A stretch of 64,000 bases of DNA from Marmoricola sp. (GTDB lineage: Bacteria; Actinomycetota; Actinomycetes; Propionibacteriales; Nocardioidaceae): positions 19,034 through 83,033 of the forward strand of contig JAOPXD010000029.1 of NCBI GenBank assembly GCA_025965315.1. Reading direction: 5' to 3'. Below are positions 38,822-48,900 of the stretch, in pieces. Positions within the stretch are counted from its first letter, which is position 1; every line of letters begins with the position of its first letter. The position numbers were made by a program, and so were the translations under genes. The notes below the pieces were generated by a model, which ran no database searches, was not told where the DNA came from, and worked only from the letters and a program-made list of their open reading frames with translations.

Positions 38822-40051
38822 ATGAACTTCCACGTCGATTCCGAGGTAGGCCAGCTCAAGCAGGCGATCGTCCATCGTCCCGGCCTCGAGCTCAGCCGGC
38901 TCACTCCGGCGAACGTCGACGAGCTGCTGTTCGACGACGTCATGTGGGCCGACCGGGCCCGCGAGGAGCACGACGCCTTCGTCGAGCAGCTCCAGGCCGG
39001 CGGCGTCCGGGTCCACGAGTTCGGGACCTTGCTCGCCGAGGCGCTCGACGCCCCGGGTGCCCGGGAGTTCCTGCAGGAGCGGCTGACCACCGCCACCAGG
39101 TTCGGCCCCGGACTGGACGCACCGCTCGACGAGTTCGTCGCTGCCACTCCCGCCCACAAGCTGGCCGAGCTGCTGATCGGGGGTGTCCTGAAGCGCGACC
39201 TCGCTGCCCAGCTGAACGCTCCCAGCCTGTTGATGGAGTACCTGGCGCCGGACGACTTCTTGATGCGCCCGCTTCCCAACCACCTGTTCCAGCGGGACAA
39301 CTCGGCCTGGGTCTACAGCGGGGTCTCGGTCAACCCGATGGCGAAGCGCGCCCGCCAGGGGGAGACGATCAACTCGCGGGTCGTCTACAACTTCCATCCG
39401 ATGTTCACCAGCACCCAGATGCGGTTCCTCTACGGCAACGATTCGTCGGCCCACGAGTCGGCAACCGTCGAAGGCGGTGACATCACCGTCATCGGCAACC
39501 GCGCCGTGATGATCGGGATGGGGGAGCGCTCCACCCCGCAAGGGGTGGAGATCCTGTCGCGGAGCCTGTTCCGCTCCGGCGACGTCGACACCGTGATCGT
39601 GGTCGAGCTGCCCAAGGAGCGGGCGTTCATGCACCTGGACACGGTGATGACGATGGTCGACCGGGACGCATTCTGCGTCTACCCCTACCTGCCCGACGAG
39701 CTCCGCTCGTTCACCCTGAAGGCCGTCGGGGACGGTGGTGACTTCAAGATCGAGGAGAACGCCGAGCTGTTCCCGGTCGTCGCCGAGGCCCTGGGCGTCA
39801 GCGACCTGCGCATCCTGACGACCCCGATCGACAAGAGGGGGGCGGAGCGCGAGCAGTGGGACGACGGCACCAACTTCTTGGCGATCGCGCCGGGCGTGGT
39901 GATGGGGTACGAGCGCAACACGACCACCAACGAGTACCTCGCCGACCAGGGCATCACGGTGGTCCCGGTCGTCGGTGAGGAGCTCGGCCGCGGCCGCGGC
40001 GGCCCGCGCTGCATGACCTGCCCGATCGAGCGCGACGCGGTGCCGGCATGA
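38822..40051 (+). CDS. arcA: arginine deiminase
   Basis: '[29 protein letters not shown]', '[27 protein letters not shown]', '[13 protein letters not shown]'. Confidence 0.95.
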   Translation: MNFHVDSEVGQLKQAIVHRPGLELSRLTPANVDELLFDDVMWADRAREEHDAFVEQLQAGGVRVHEFGTLLAEALDAPGAREFLQERLTTATRFGPGLDAPLDEFVAATPAHKLAELLIGGVLKRDLAAQLNAPSLLMEYLAPDDFLMRPLPNHLFQRDNSAWVYSGVSVNPMAKRARQGETINSRVVYNFHPMFTSTQMRFLYGNDSSAHESATVEGGDITVIGNRAVMIGMGERSTPQGVEILSRSLFRSGDVDTVIVVELPKERAFMHLDTVMTMVDRDAFCVYPYLPDELRSFTLKAVGDGGDFKIEENAELFPVVAEALGVSDLRILTTPIDKRGAEREQWDDGTNFLAIAPGVVMGYERNTTTNEYLADQGITVVPVVGEELGRGRGGPRCMTCPIERDAVPA

Positions 40052-41085
40052 ACGGGGCCGGCATGAGCGCCGTCGATCTCCGGGGCCGCAGCTTCCTCAA
40101 GGAGCTCGACTTCACCGCGACCGAGTGGCGGTACCTGCTGGACCTCGCCGTCCAGCTCAAGGCCGACAAGGCGAGCCGGACCGAGATCCCGACGCTGGTC
40201 GGTCGGAACATCGCGCTGATCTTCGAGAAGGCCTCGACCCGTACCCGCTGTGCCTTCGAGGTCGCGGCGTACGATCAGGGTGCTCACGTCACCTACCTCG
40301 ACCCGAACGGGTCCCACCTCGGCTACAAGGAGTCCGCGGCGGACACGGCGCGGGTGCTCGGTCGGATGTACGACGGCATCGAGTACCGGGGCTTCAAGCA
40401 GACGACGGCCGAGACCCTGGCCCTCCACGCCGGCGTACCGGTGTGGAACGGGCTCACCGACGAGTGGCACCCGACGCAGTCCCTGTGCGACATGCTCACG
40501 ATGCGCGAGCACGCGAACAAGCCCGACAGCGAGATCTCGTTCGCGTTCGTCGGCGATGCTCGCGACAACACGGCCAACTCGCTGCTGATCGCCGGCGCGA
40601 TGCTCGGCATGGACGTACGGATGGTGTCGCCGGCCTCGCTCGGCAACCCGGACGACGTCGTGAAGGCAGCGACCCTGATCGCGGACCAGACCGGGGCGAG
40701 GATCACCTGCACCAGCGACGTCGGTCCGGGGGTCGCGGGGGTCGACTTCGTCTACACCGACGTCTGGGTGTCGATGGGCGAACCGGTGGAGACCTGGTCG
40801 AGCCGGATCGATCTGCTGATGCCGTACCGGATCACCGGTGAGCTGCTGCGGCGGACCGGCAACCCGGACGTGAAGTTCATGCACTGCCTGCCGGCGTTCC
40901 ACGACCGCGCCACCGAGGTGGGCGAGCAGCTGTTCGGTCAGACCGGGATGACGGCGCTCGAGGTCACCGACGAGGTGTTCGAGTCGGCCGCCTCGATCGT
41001 CTTCGACCAGGCGGAGAACCGGTTGCACACGATCAAGGCGGTCCTCGTCGCGACGCTGGCGAACACCTCGGGAGCGACGTCATGA
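40048..41085 (+). CDS. arcB: ornithine carbamoyltransferase
   Basis: '[25 protein letters not shown]', '[21 protein letters not shown]', '[10 protein letters not shown]'. Confidence 0.96.
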   Translation: MNGAGMSAVDLRGRSFLKELDFTATEWRYLLDLAVQLKADKASRTEIPTLVGRNIALIFEKASTRTRCAFEVAAYDQGAHVTYLDPNGSHLGYKESAADTARVLGRMYDGIEYRGFKQTTAETLALHAGVPVWNGLTDEWHPTQSLCDMLTMREHANKPDSEISFAFVGDARDNTANSLLIAGAMLGMDVRMVSPASLGNPDDVVKAATLIADQTGARITCTSDVGPGVAGVDFVYTDVWVSMGEPVETWSSRIDLLMPYRITGELLRRTGNPDVKFMHCLPAFHDRATEVGEQLFGQTGMTALEVTDEVFESAASIVFDQAENRLHTIKAVLVATLANTSGATS

Positions 41086-41987
41086 GGATCGTGGTGGCTC
41101 TGGGCGGGAACGCGCTGCTGCGCCGCGGTGAGCCCCCGGAGTCGGCGATCCAGCTCGGTCACGTCGCGGAGGCGGCGCCGGCGCTGGCGAAGACAGCCAC
41201 CGAGCACCAGGTCATCCTCGTCCACGGCAACGGGCCCCAGGTCGGCATGCTCGCGCTGGAGAGCGCGGCGGATCCGACGCTGTCGGTGGCCTACCCGTTC
41301 AGCGAGCTCGTCGCCGAGACCCAGGGCGTCATCGGCTACTGGCTCCAGCAGGCGCTGACCAACGCCGGGCTGGTCACGCCGGTCGTCACCCTGGTGACCC
41401 AGACGGTGGTGGATGCCGACGACCCGGCCTTCGGCGCGCCGACCAAGTTCGTCGGAGCGGCGTACGACGAGGAGCAGGCGCACGCACTCGCCGCCTCGAA
41501 CGGCTGGACCGTGCGGGCCGACGGCAGCGGCTGGCGACGGGTGGTGCCGTCCCCGAGGCCCCTGCGGGTCGTCGAGACCGAGACCGCCCGGGTGCTCCTG
41601 GACGCCGGCACCACGGTCATCCTCGGCGGCGGAGGCGGGGTCCCCGTCGTCGAAGGCGCCGACGGGCTCCGTGGCGTGGACGCCGTCGTCGACAAGGACC
41701 TCGTCGCGGCACATCTGGCGATCGAGACGCACGCCGACCTGCTGGTGCTGCTCACCGACGTCGAGGGGGTGCTCACCGACTTCGGTCGGCCCGAGGAACG
41801 CCTGGTCCGCGCGGTCAGTACCGATGCGCTCCGGTCGATGTCCTTTCCCGAGGGCTCGATGGGCCCGAAGGTGGCGGCGGTGCTGCACTTCGTCGAGGAG
41901 ACCGGCAGGCAGGCTGCGATCGGCTCGCTGACGGCAGCAGGCGACGTCATCGCCGGTGCTTCCGGAACCCAGGTCCACCTGTCGTGA
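41082..41987 (+). CDS. arcC: carbamate kinase
   Basis: '[19 protein letters not shown]', '[13 protein letters not shown]', '[33 protein letters not shown]'. Confidence 0.95.
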   Translation: MRIVVALGGNALLRRGEPPESAIQLGHVAEAAPALAKTATEHQVILVHGNGPQVGMLALESAADPTLSVAYPFSELVAETQGVIGYWLQQALTNAGLVTPVVTLVTQTVVDADDPAFGAPTKFVGAAYDEEQAHALAASNGWTVRADGSGWRRVVPSPRPLRVVETETARVLLDAGTTVILGGGGGVPVVEGADGLRGVDAVVDKDLVAAHLAIETHADLLVLLTDVEGVLTDFGRPEERLVRAVSTDALRSMSFPEGSMGPKVAAVLHFVEETGRQAAIGSLTAAGDVIAGASGTQVHLS

Positions 41988-44338
41988 TGCTGAGTCCGGA
42001 GGAGGTCGCCGAGGTCGATGCCTGGTGGCGCGCCGACATGTACCTCACGGTGGGCCAGATCTACCTGCGCGGGAACGCGCTCCTGCGCGAACCGCTCCGG
42101 GTCGAGCACATCAAGCCGCGGCTGCTCGGTCACTGGGGCACGAGTCCCGGCCTTGCGTTCATCTACGCACACGTCTCGCGGCTGATCAACCAGACCGGGC
42201 AGGAAGCGATCTACCTCGCCGGCCCGGGTCACGGCGGCCCGGCGCTGGTGGCGGCTTCCTGGCTGGAGGGCACCTACTCCGAGATCTATCCCGGGGTCTC
42301 TCGCGACGCGGCGGGCATGGAGCGGCTCTTCCGCCAGTTCTCGGCTCCCGGAGGGATCCCCAGCCACGTGTCGGTGACGACCCCGGGCTCGATCCACGAG
42401 GGTGGCGAGCTCGGGTACGTCCTGGTGCACGCCTTCGGTGCCGTGATGGACAACCCGGACCTGATCGCCGTGGCAGTCGTCGGGGACGGCGAGGCGGAGA
42501 CCGGACCGCTGGAGGGCTCGTGGAAGGGCATCTCGTTCCTCAACCCGGCGCGGGACGGCGCGGTGCTCCCGGTGCTGCACCTCAACGACGCCAAGATCAG
42601 CGGGCCGACCGTCCTGGGTCGCAAGGACCGCGACGAGGTTCGCGCACTCTTCAGCGGCCACGGGTACGACGTGATCGAGGTGGAGGGCTCCGACCTTCCT
42701 GGCATGCACCACCGGTTCGCCGAAGCCCTGGTCGAGTGCTGGTCCCGCATCCGCGAGATCCAGGCGGTTGCCCGTTCAGGTTCCTGGGACGGGAAGCGCC
42801 CGCGCTGGCCGATGATCGTGCTGCGCAGCCCCAAGGGCTGGACCGGTCCGCACGAGGTCGACGGCGTGCTGGTCGAAGGCACCTTCCGTGCCCACCAGGT
42901 GCCGCTGGCGGGGGTGCGCGAGAACCCGGACCACCTCGCACTCCTGGAGCGTTGGATGCGGTCGTACCGCCCGGACGAGCTCTTCGACTCCGGCGGCCGC
43001 CCGACCACGGACGCCCTCAACCCCGACGGGACGCTCCGGTTGAGCGGATCACCGCACACCGGTGCCGGCGCGAGGTCCGCAGAGCTCGTACGACGCGACT
43101 TTCGCCGGTACGCCGTTCCCGTCGGTGCGCCCGGCGGCGACCGTGCCGAGTCGACCCGGCGCCTGGGTCAGCTTCTCCGGGACGTCTACCTCGACAACCC
43201 GGACTCGTTCCGGCTCTTCTGCCCGGACGAGACCACCAGCAACCGGCTCGGTGACGTGTTCGCCGCGTCGGACCGCGCCTTCATGGAGCCGTCGACCGGG
43301 GCTGATGAGCACCTGTCCCGCGACGGCCGGGTGATGGAGGTGCTCTCCGAGCACAACTGCCACGGCTGGCTGGAGGGCTACACCCTGACCGGCAGGCACG
43401 GGATGTTCGCGTCGTACGAGGCCTTCGCGATGGTGAGTGCCTCCCAGACGGTCCAGCACAGCAAGTGGCTCGAGGAGTCGCTGGGACTTCCGTGGCGTGC
43501 CAAGGTCCCCAGCCTCAACGTCCTGCTGACCTCGACCGCCTGGCGCAACGACCACAACGGGTTCTCCCACCAGGGGCCGGGACTGATCCAGGTGATGCTC
43601 ACCCATCGGGGCGAGGTGACCCGGGTCTACCTGCCGCCGGACGCCAACTGCCTGCTGTCGGTCGCCGATCACTGCCTCCGGTCACGGTCCTACGTGAACC
43701 TCATCGTGATCGACAAGCAGCCGCAGCTCCAGTACCTCACGATCGACGAGGCCATCGCGCACTGCTCGGTCGGTGCGGGCACCTGGGACTGGGCCGGTAA
43801 CGAGGCCGACGGCGCGACTCCGGACGTGGTCCTTGCCTGCGCCGGGGACACCCCGACCCAGGAGACCGTGGCCGCTGCCCAGATCCTGCGGGAGCGGGTA
43901 CCGGACCTCCGGGTGCGGGTGGTGAACGTCGTCGACCTGATGACCCTGGTGCGACCGGGGGACCACCCGCACGGCATGTCCGCCGCTGCGTTCACCGGGC
44001 TGTTCACCGACTCGGTCGATGTCGTGTTCGCCTTCCACGGGTTTCCCGGTGCGGTCCACCAGCTGGTGCACGGCCGCCCGGACGCTGATCGGTTCCACGT
44101 GCGCGGCTTCATCGAGCAAGGCACCACCACCACCCCGTTCGACATGACGGTGCTGAACAGGATCTCGCGCTTCCACCTCGTCATGGATGCGCTCAACAAC
44201 GCGGGGACGACACCACGCGGGGGTGCTGAGCTGATGGACTGGTGCCGCGCACAGCTGGGCCGGCACCGCGCCTACATCCGCGAGAACCTCGAGGATCTGC
44301 CCGAGATCCGCGACTGGAGGGTCGGCGCCGGAAGCTGA
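41984..44338 (+). CDS. xfp: phosphoketolase (xylulose-5-P/fructose-6-P)
   Basis: 'YLTVGQIYLRGNALLREPL', 'GPGHGGPALVAASWLEGTYSEIYP', 'TPGSIHEGGELGYVLVHAFGAVMDNPDLIAVAVVGDGEAETGPL', 'SHQGPGLI'. Confidence 0.95.
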   Translation: MMLSPEEVAEVDAWWRADMYLTVGQIYLRGNALLREPLRVEHIKPRLLGHWGTSPGLAFIYAHVSRLINQTGQEAIYLAGPGHGGPALVAASWLEGTYSEIYPGVSRDAAGMERLFRQFSAPGGIPSHVSVTTPGSIHEGGELGYVLVHAFGAVMDNPDLIAVAVVGDGEAETGPLEGSWKGISFLNPARDGAVLPVLHLNDAKISGPTVLGRKDRDEVRALFSGHGYDVIEVEGSDLPGMHHRFAEALVECWSRIREIQAVARSGSWDGKRPRWPMIVLRSPKGWTGPHEVDGVLVEGTFRAHQVPLAGVRENPDHLALLERWMRSYRPDELFDSGGRPTTDALNPDGTLRLSGSPHTGAGARSAELVRRDFRRYAVPVGAPGGDRAESTRRLGQLLRDVYLDNPDSFRLFCPDETTSNRLGDVFAASDRAFMEPSTGADEHLSRDGRVMEVLSEHNCHGWLEGYTLTGRHGMFASYEAFAMVSASQTVQHSKWLEESLGLPWRAKVPSLNVLLTSTAWRNDHNGFSHQGPGLIQVMLTHRGEVTRVYLPPDANCLLSVADHCLRSRSYVNLIVIDKQPQLQYLTIDEAIAHCSVGAGTWDWAGNEADGATPDVVLACAGDTPTQETVAAAQILRERVPDLRVRVVNVVDLMTLVRPGDHPHGMSAAAFTGLFTDSVDVVFAFHGFPGAVHQLVHGRPDADRFHVRGFIEQGTTTTPFDMTVLNRISRFHLVMDALNNAGTTPRGGAELMDWCRAQLGRHRAYIRENLEDLPEIRDWRVGAGS

Positions 44339-44362
44339 CCGGCAGGAGTTCCGGTGGGATGG

Positions 44363-46354
44363 TCAGCGGGTCGGCGCGAGCTGTCGCGGTTCTGCGGGCT
44401 CGTCGTCGTGGATCGGGTCGTTGACGTCCGGGATCCGAAGCCACTCGGCGTACCTGAGGACCCTCGCGTACGCGCCGAGTGCGGCGTCGTACGACGGGAA
44501 CCTGCTGACCCCGGGCAGCTCGACCTGGTGGACGTCGGGACCGCTGGTGACCGTCATCAGGACCGGGAGCTGCGGATTGCGTGCGCGTGCGGAGATCACG
44601 GCCTTCAGGAACGGCGCCGGGTCCGAGATCTGTGTCGGGATGAGGACGATCAACAGAGCGTCGATCTCGCCGGAGGCCAGCACGGTGTCGATGCAGGCTT
44701 CGAGATCAGCAGCTGTTGCGGCGGCACCGAGATCGACCGGATTGCTCACCCCTACGGTTCCGGACACCTGAGTGCCGAGCAGCGCCTGGGTCGGGTCCGA
44801 GAGGCACGGGACCTCGAGCCCCAGGTCGTCGGCGGCGTCGGCGGCCAGGACGCCGAGTCCGCCGGCGTTGCTCATGATGGCGATCCGGCCGCCCCGGGGA
44901 AGCGGCTGCTCACCCAGCAGCAGGGCGGCTTCGGCGATGTCCGAAGCGCTCCGGCACGGGATCACGCCCGCGCGGGCCAGGAGTGCGGCGCTGTCTTCGG
45001 TACGGCCCGCGCCCGCCGCTGTGTGCGAGGTCCCCGCGCGGCGGCCGCCCTCGGACCGGCCACCGAGCGCGACGAGCAGCGGCTTGTGCCGGGCGAAGCG
45101 CTGACCGATCCTGGCAAACTTGCGGGCGTTGCCGAACGACTCCAGGTAGAGGGCTGCCGCGGTCACCGTCGGGTCCTCGAACCACGCCGACAACAGGTCG
45201 TTGCCGGACACGTCTGCCTTGTTGCCGAGCGAGACGAAGGAGTGCACCCCGAGGTTCAGCTCGGTAGCGACCTCGAGCAACGAGATCCCGACGCCGCCGG
45301 ACTGCGATCCGATCGCGAGGCCCCCGTACGGCGGCCGGGCCCGGGTGAAGGTCGCGTTCAGGCTGGTAGCAGGATCGTTCGCCAGGATTCCCAGGCAGTT
45401 GGGCCCGACCAGTCGGATGCCGGCGTCCCGGGCGATGCGCGCGACTGCGTGCTGGAGGTCCTTGCCGTCCTCGCCGAGCTCGCTGAATCCGGACGAGATC
45501 ACCACCACGGCTCGGGCACCGGCTGCTGCAGCGTCGGTCATGGAGGCGACCACCCGGTCGACGGGGACCGCGATGATGACGAGGTCGAGCGGGCCGGGGA
45601 CGTCGACGAGTCTGCGATAGGTCTGGAGACCTTCGACGGTGTCCGCCGCGGGATGCACCAGGCTCAGCGTCCCGGTGAAGCCGCCGAGAAGGATCGACTG
45701 AAGGACGGCGTGGCCGATGCCGGTGCCGTCCCGGCGAACGCCGACCACTGCCACGGCGCGCGGGTGCAGGAGCGGGTGCAGGGACAGCGCCTCGGACCGG
45801 CTCTCGCGGGCGTCGGCGGCCGCGGTCGCGTCACCGGAGCAGGCCGTCAGCATCTCCACCCGGACCAGGTTGTCCACGGGTGTCCTGGTCACCGCGAAAC
45901 CAGCATCGGCGAAGACCCGGAGCATCGCGCGGTTCTCGTGCATGACCTCGGCGACGAAGACCCTGATGCCGTCGCGGCGCGCGGTGGCGGCGAGGTGTTC
46001 GAGCAGCAGGCTGCCGGCACCGTGCCCGTGCTGACGGTCGGCGACCAGGAAGGCGATCTCGGCCGTGTCGGGTGTCAGCTGCTCGGCGGTCGCGAGCGCG
46101 ACGATCTCGCCGTGAACGGTCGCCACCAGTGAGGCGATCGTCGTACCGGTCGGGTCGAAGAGGTGCGCGGTGTAGTCGTGACCGGACTTGTGGCCGAGGG
46201 TGAAGAAGCGCAGCAGGTAGCTGTCGTCGCACACGTCGTCGTGCAGCGCGAGCAGCGCGGCCCGGTCCTCGGGTTGCAGGCCGCGGATGACGGCGACGGT
46301 GCCGTCGGCGAGAAGGACCTCTGCCGGCGCCGGCCCGGTGCTCGCTACGTTCAT
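44363..46354 (-). CDS. GNAT acetyltransferase fused to CoA-binding/ligase-CoA (ADP-forming acyl-CoA synthetase alpha) domains, without ATP-grasp beta domain
   Basis: N-terminal GNAT 'IRGLQPEDRAALLALHDDVCDDSYLLRFF...ADRQHGHGAGSLLLEHL'; 'HPRAVAVVGVRRDGTGIGHAVLQSIL', 'VGPNCLGILA', 'GSQSGGVGISLLE...VSLGNKADVSGNDLLSAWF'; ends at about 663 aa. Confidence 0.85.
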   Translation of the reverse strand: MNVASTGPAPAEVLLADGTVAVIRGLQPEDRAALLALHDDVCDDSYLLRFFTLGHKSGHDYTAHLFDPTGTTIASLVATVHGEIVALATAEQLTPDTAEIAFLVADRQHGHGAGSLLLEHLAATARRDGIRVFVAEVMHENRAMLRVFADAGFAVTRTPVDNLVRVEMLTACSGDATAAADARESRSEALSLHPLLHPRAVAVVGVRRDGTGIGHAVLQSILLGGFTGTLSLVHPAADTVEGLQTYRRLVDVPGPLDLVIIAVPVDRVVASMTDAAAAGARAVVVISSGFSELGEDGKDLQHAVARIARDAGIRLVGPNCLGILANDPATSLNATFTRARPPYGGLAIGSQSGGVGISLLEVATELNLGVHSFVSLGNKADVSGNDLLSAWFEDPTVTAAALYLESFGNARKFARIGQRFARHKPLLVALGGRSEGGRRAGTSHTAAGAGRTEDSAALLARAGVIPCRSASDIAEAALLLGEQPLPRGGRIAIMSNAGGLGVLAADAADDLGLEVPCLSDPTQALLGTQVSGTVGVSNPVDLGAAATAADLEACIDTVLASGEIDALLIVLIPTQISDPAPFLKAVISARARNPQLPVLMTVTSGPDVHQVELPGVSRFPSYDAALGAYARVLRYAEWLRIPDVNDPIHDDEPAEPRQLAPTR

Positions 46355-46830
46355 CGCGACGACCGCTGCTGCGGGATGTGGTCGGTCGGTGTGCCTCGGC
46401 GGGTGACCAGCTCGCTCCGCAGATCCCAGCCACGACCGAGACGTCGCCCGGTCAGCTCGCTCCACGGAAGCTTCAGCCACAGGTTGCGACTCACCCCCGT
46501 CGCCCACGGTCGGGGCCGCCAGATCGACTCGATCCGTGCGTACTCCTCCGGATCCCTGACAGCGGTCAGGCGGCCGTGGGCGACCACGCTCCAGCCGTGC
46601 TGGTAGCCGTGGTCGAACTGGTCGATCTCGAAGGCGGCCTTCGCGTCCTGCCCGTGCACCCCGAGCGGCCCGTACGGCGAGACCCGGATCACCACGGCCC
46701 GGTCGACGACCGAGTAGTTGACCGGGAAGACCTGCAGCCCGTGGGGCGTGGAGAAGACGATCCTTCCTACCACCCCGGACCGGAGCAGCTCCTCGCACGT
46801 CTCGGAGCTCAGCGCGATCGCGTCAGGCAT
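46351..46830 (-). CDS. pyridoxamine 5'-phosphate oxidase-family (PPOX) protein
   Basis: 'CEELLRSGVVGRIVFSTPHGLQVFPVNYSVVDRAVVIRVSPYGPLG' F420/flavin split-barrel pattern. Confidence 0.85.
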   Translation of the reverse strand: MPDAIALSSETCEELLRSGVVGRIVFSTPHGLQVFPVNYSVVDRAVVIRVSPYGPLGVHGQDAKAAFEIDQFDHGYQHGWSVVAHGRLTAVRDPEEYARIESIWRPRPWATGVSRNLWLKLPWSELTGRRLGRGWDLRSELVTRRGTPTDHIPQQRSSR

Positions 46831-47677
46831 GGTGATCCTCGAAGACCACCGCGACCGGGCAGCGGGCCCCTTCGACGACTGCCGCGGCATGGGAGCCGAG
46901 GCGAGGGAGAGATCCCTGGACCGGGTCGCGGTGGTGACCGACGACGATCAGGTCCATGGTCTCGCTCGCTGCGATCAGGGCCCGGTCGACGAAGACATCG
47001 CTGACCTCGAGGCGCGTCGGGACGTCCGGGAACTTCTCGGCCAGGCCGGCGACGCTCTCGCTGAGGACGCGATGCTCCTCGCTGTCGTCGGGAGCGCAGT
47101 GCAGCACGGTCAGGGGGAGGTCACGGAGCGATGCCTGCCGGTACGCGTACTCCAGGGTCGACCGGGTCGTCTCGCCACCGTCCGTGCCGACGAGGACGCC
47201 GCGGCGCACCGTCCCAGGACGGTACGGCCGGACGACGACGACCGGGCACGAGGCGTGCCGGGACAGTGCGACGCTCACCGATCCCAGGAGCAGCGAGGTG
47301 ACGCGGCCGCGACCCCGTGATCCCAGCACCAGGCACGCGGCGCGCTCGCTGTGGCTCAGCAGCATCTGACGCGGGTCCCCCTCGCCGAGAATGGTGACGA
47401 CGTCCAGGTCGGGACGGTCCGCCAGCACCCGGGCTCGCGCCTCGAACAGGGTCGTCCGGCCACCTTCGCGAACCGCGGTCCGGACGTCGTCCGGGATCAG
47501 GTTCGCCGTCGCGAGGCCGCCGAGCTCGAGGCCGCTGATCGGCTTCACGACGTGGATCAGGGTCAGCGTCCGGTTCTCGAGCTCGGCCTGCTCGGCGGCC
47601 CAGCGAAGGGCCTGGTCGGCGTGGTGGGAGCCGTCGTACCCGATGACGATGCTGTCGGCTGGTGCTTCGGTGGTCAT
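46823..47677 (-). CDS. universal stress protein, tandem UspA domains
   Basis: 'IVIGYDGSHHADQALRWAAEQAELENRTLTLIHVV', 'LVLGSRGRGRVTSLLLGSVSVALSRHASCPVVVVRP'. Confidence 0.92.
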   Translation of the reverse strand: MTTEAPADSIVIGYDGSHHADQALRWAAEQAELENRTLTLIHVVKPISGLELGGLATANLIPDDVRTAVREGGRTTLFEARARVLADRPDLDVVTILGEGDPRQMLLSHSERAACLVLGSRGRGRVTSLLLGSVSVALSRHASCPVVVVRPYRPGTVRRGVLVGTDGGETTRSTLEYAYRQASLRDLPLTVLHCAPDDSEEHRVLSESVAGLAEKFPDVPTRLEVSDVFVDRALIAASETMDLIVVGHHRDPVQGSLPRLGSHAAAVVEGARCPVAVVFEDHHA

Positions 47678-47734
47678 GACCTCAGCCTCGTCCGCGCCGT
47701 CGCGGCGCACCACGGCCGAAGAACCCCTCCGCGC

Positions 47735-47748
47735 GGGACCAAGGTCCG
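47735..47748. promoter_or_regulatory. DosR-box-like palindrome GGGACCAAGGTCCG
   Basis: GGACC-AA-GGTCC perfect arms about 57 nt upstream of the USP ATG. Confidence 0.55.
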
Positions 47749-47751
47749 GTG

Positions 47752-48771
47752 TCACGGGACCAGCACCTGTGCGAGCCCGCGGCGAGGAGTCCGCGGCAGC
47801 GTGGCGCGTCCGATCTCCTGCCAGCCGATCCGGAGCATCAGCTGCGGGTTCGCCGCGTCCTGGAGGACGTCGTGCTTGAGCGATTCCCGGGTCTCGTCGA
47901 CCTCGACGATCTGGCTCAGCGGGACGACCGAGAGGCCGGTGGCGGTCGCGTGCAGCCAGAGGGCGCTGGTCGCTTCGCCTGCCTGGAGCCAGGCGATCGG
48001 ACGGTCCACGCCGGTCGCGATCACGATCAGACCATCGGTACCTTCGACGCCTGCCTGGTCGCTGCTGCCGGAGAGTCGTTCTTCGAACCGGGTCGCTCGG
48101 CGGCCGCGATCAGAGTCGTCCTGGCCGAGCACCCCCAGCGGGACGCCGTCGGGGCGCACGTGATCGATCCAGCCGGCCACCTCTGCCGCTACCTCCGGCT
48201 GTCGACGCTGGATCTCCAACGCGCGGTTGACCAGGAGCTCGGCACGGATCCGAAGACCGGGTGCGGTCAGCGGGATCACCGACGCCCCGAGCCGGCGGGC
48301 GTGGTCGGCGAGGGCCTCCAGCCGGACGTCCGGGATCGGCCAGGACGTGAAGCGGCGCCGGTCGGTGCACCTGTCCGCCATCGCCGCGAGCCGGGCCGAC
48401 GCATCGGCCGGCACCGTGGCCGGGCTCAGCGTGACCCTGGCGAACACCTCGGGCTGCTCCGGGTCCGGCAACCGCTCGACCTCGGTGGCGTAGCCGAATG
48501 CCGATGCTGCGACCTGGAGGTGGTGCAGCGCGCCGCCGCAGCTGATCGTCAGGTTGCGACCGGTCGGGTCGGTGACCGGGAGCTGGCGGGACCGGTCGGC
48601 GCGCAGCTCGATCGCGTGCCGGTCCAGGCGCCAGGTCCAGGGCTGGGTGTTGTGGACGCTGGGCGCGCGGCAGGCGGCGCGGACGATGCGCCGCATCGCC
48701 TCCGGGCGATCGAGCTCGCCCTCCCTGGTCACGTCCGGCGGTCGATCCGTGGAGGGTTGATCTGCAAACAT
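47752..48771 (-). CDS. Acg-family nitroreductase-like FMN protein
   Basis: 'IVRAACRAPSVHNTQPWTWRLDRHAIELRADRSRQLPVTDPTGRNLTISCGGALHHLQVAASAFGY'. Confidence 0.9.
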   Translation of the reverse strand: MFADQPSTDRPPDVTREGELDRPEAMRRIVRAACRAPSVHNTQPWTWRLDRHAIELRADRSRQLPVTDPTGRNLTISCGGALHHLQVAASAFGYATEVERLPDPEQPEVFARVTLSPATVPADASARLAAMADRCTDRRRFTSWPIPDVRLEALADHARRLGASVIPLTAPGLRIRAELLVNRALEIQRRQPEVAAEVAGWIDHVRPDGVPLGVLGQDDSDRGRRATRFEERLSGSSDQAGVEGTDGLIVIATGVDRPIAWLQAGEATSALWLHATATGLSVVPLSQIVEVDETRESLKHDVLQDAANPQLMLRIGWQEIGRATLPRTPRRGLAQVLVP

Positions 48772-48829
48772 GATGGCCTTCCCGTGCTGCGCGTCTTTCC
48801 ACTGTCGCCGGAGTTGTTCTGCGACCGCA

Positions 48830-48842
48830 GGGGCAAAGGTCC
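48830..48842. promoter_or_regulatory. weaker DosR-box-like site GGGGCAAAGGTCC
   Basis: read directly in the nitroreductase/devR-like divergent intergenic region. Confidence 0.35.
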
Positions 48843-48900
48843 TCAAAGGTCGGGTCCACGGACTCGGGGGACTCGGGTCGATCACGCGTAGCCTCGAAGG

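Noticed and set aside
46355-46798. Upstream extension of the GNAT fusion ORF
   Set aside because: Out-of-frame PPOX gene; start at 46354 gives a normal GNAT N-terminus and an ATGA overlap
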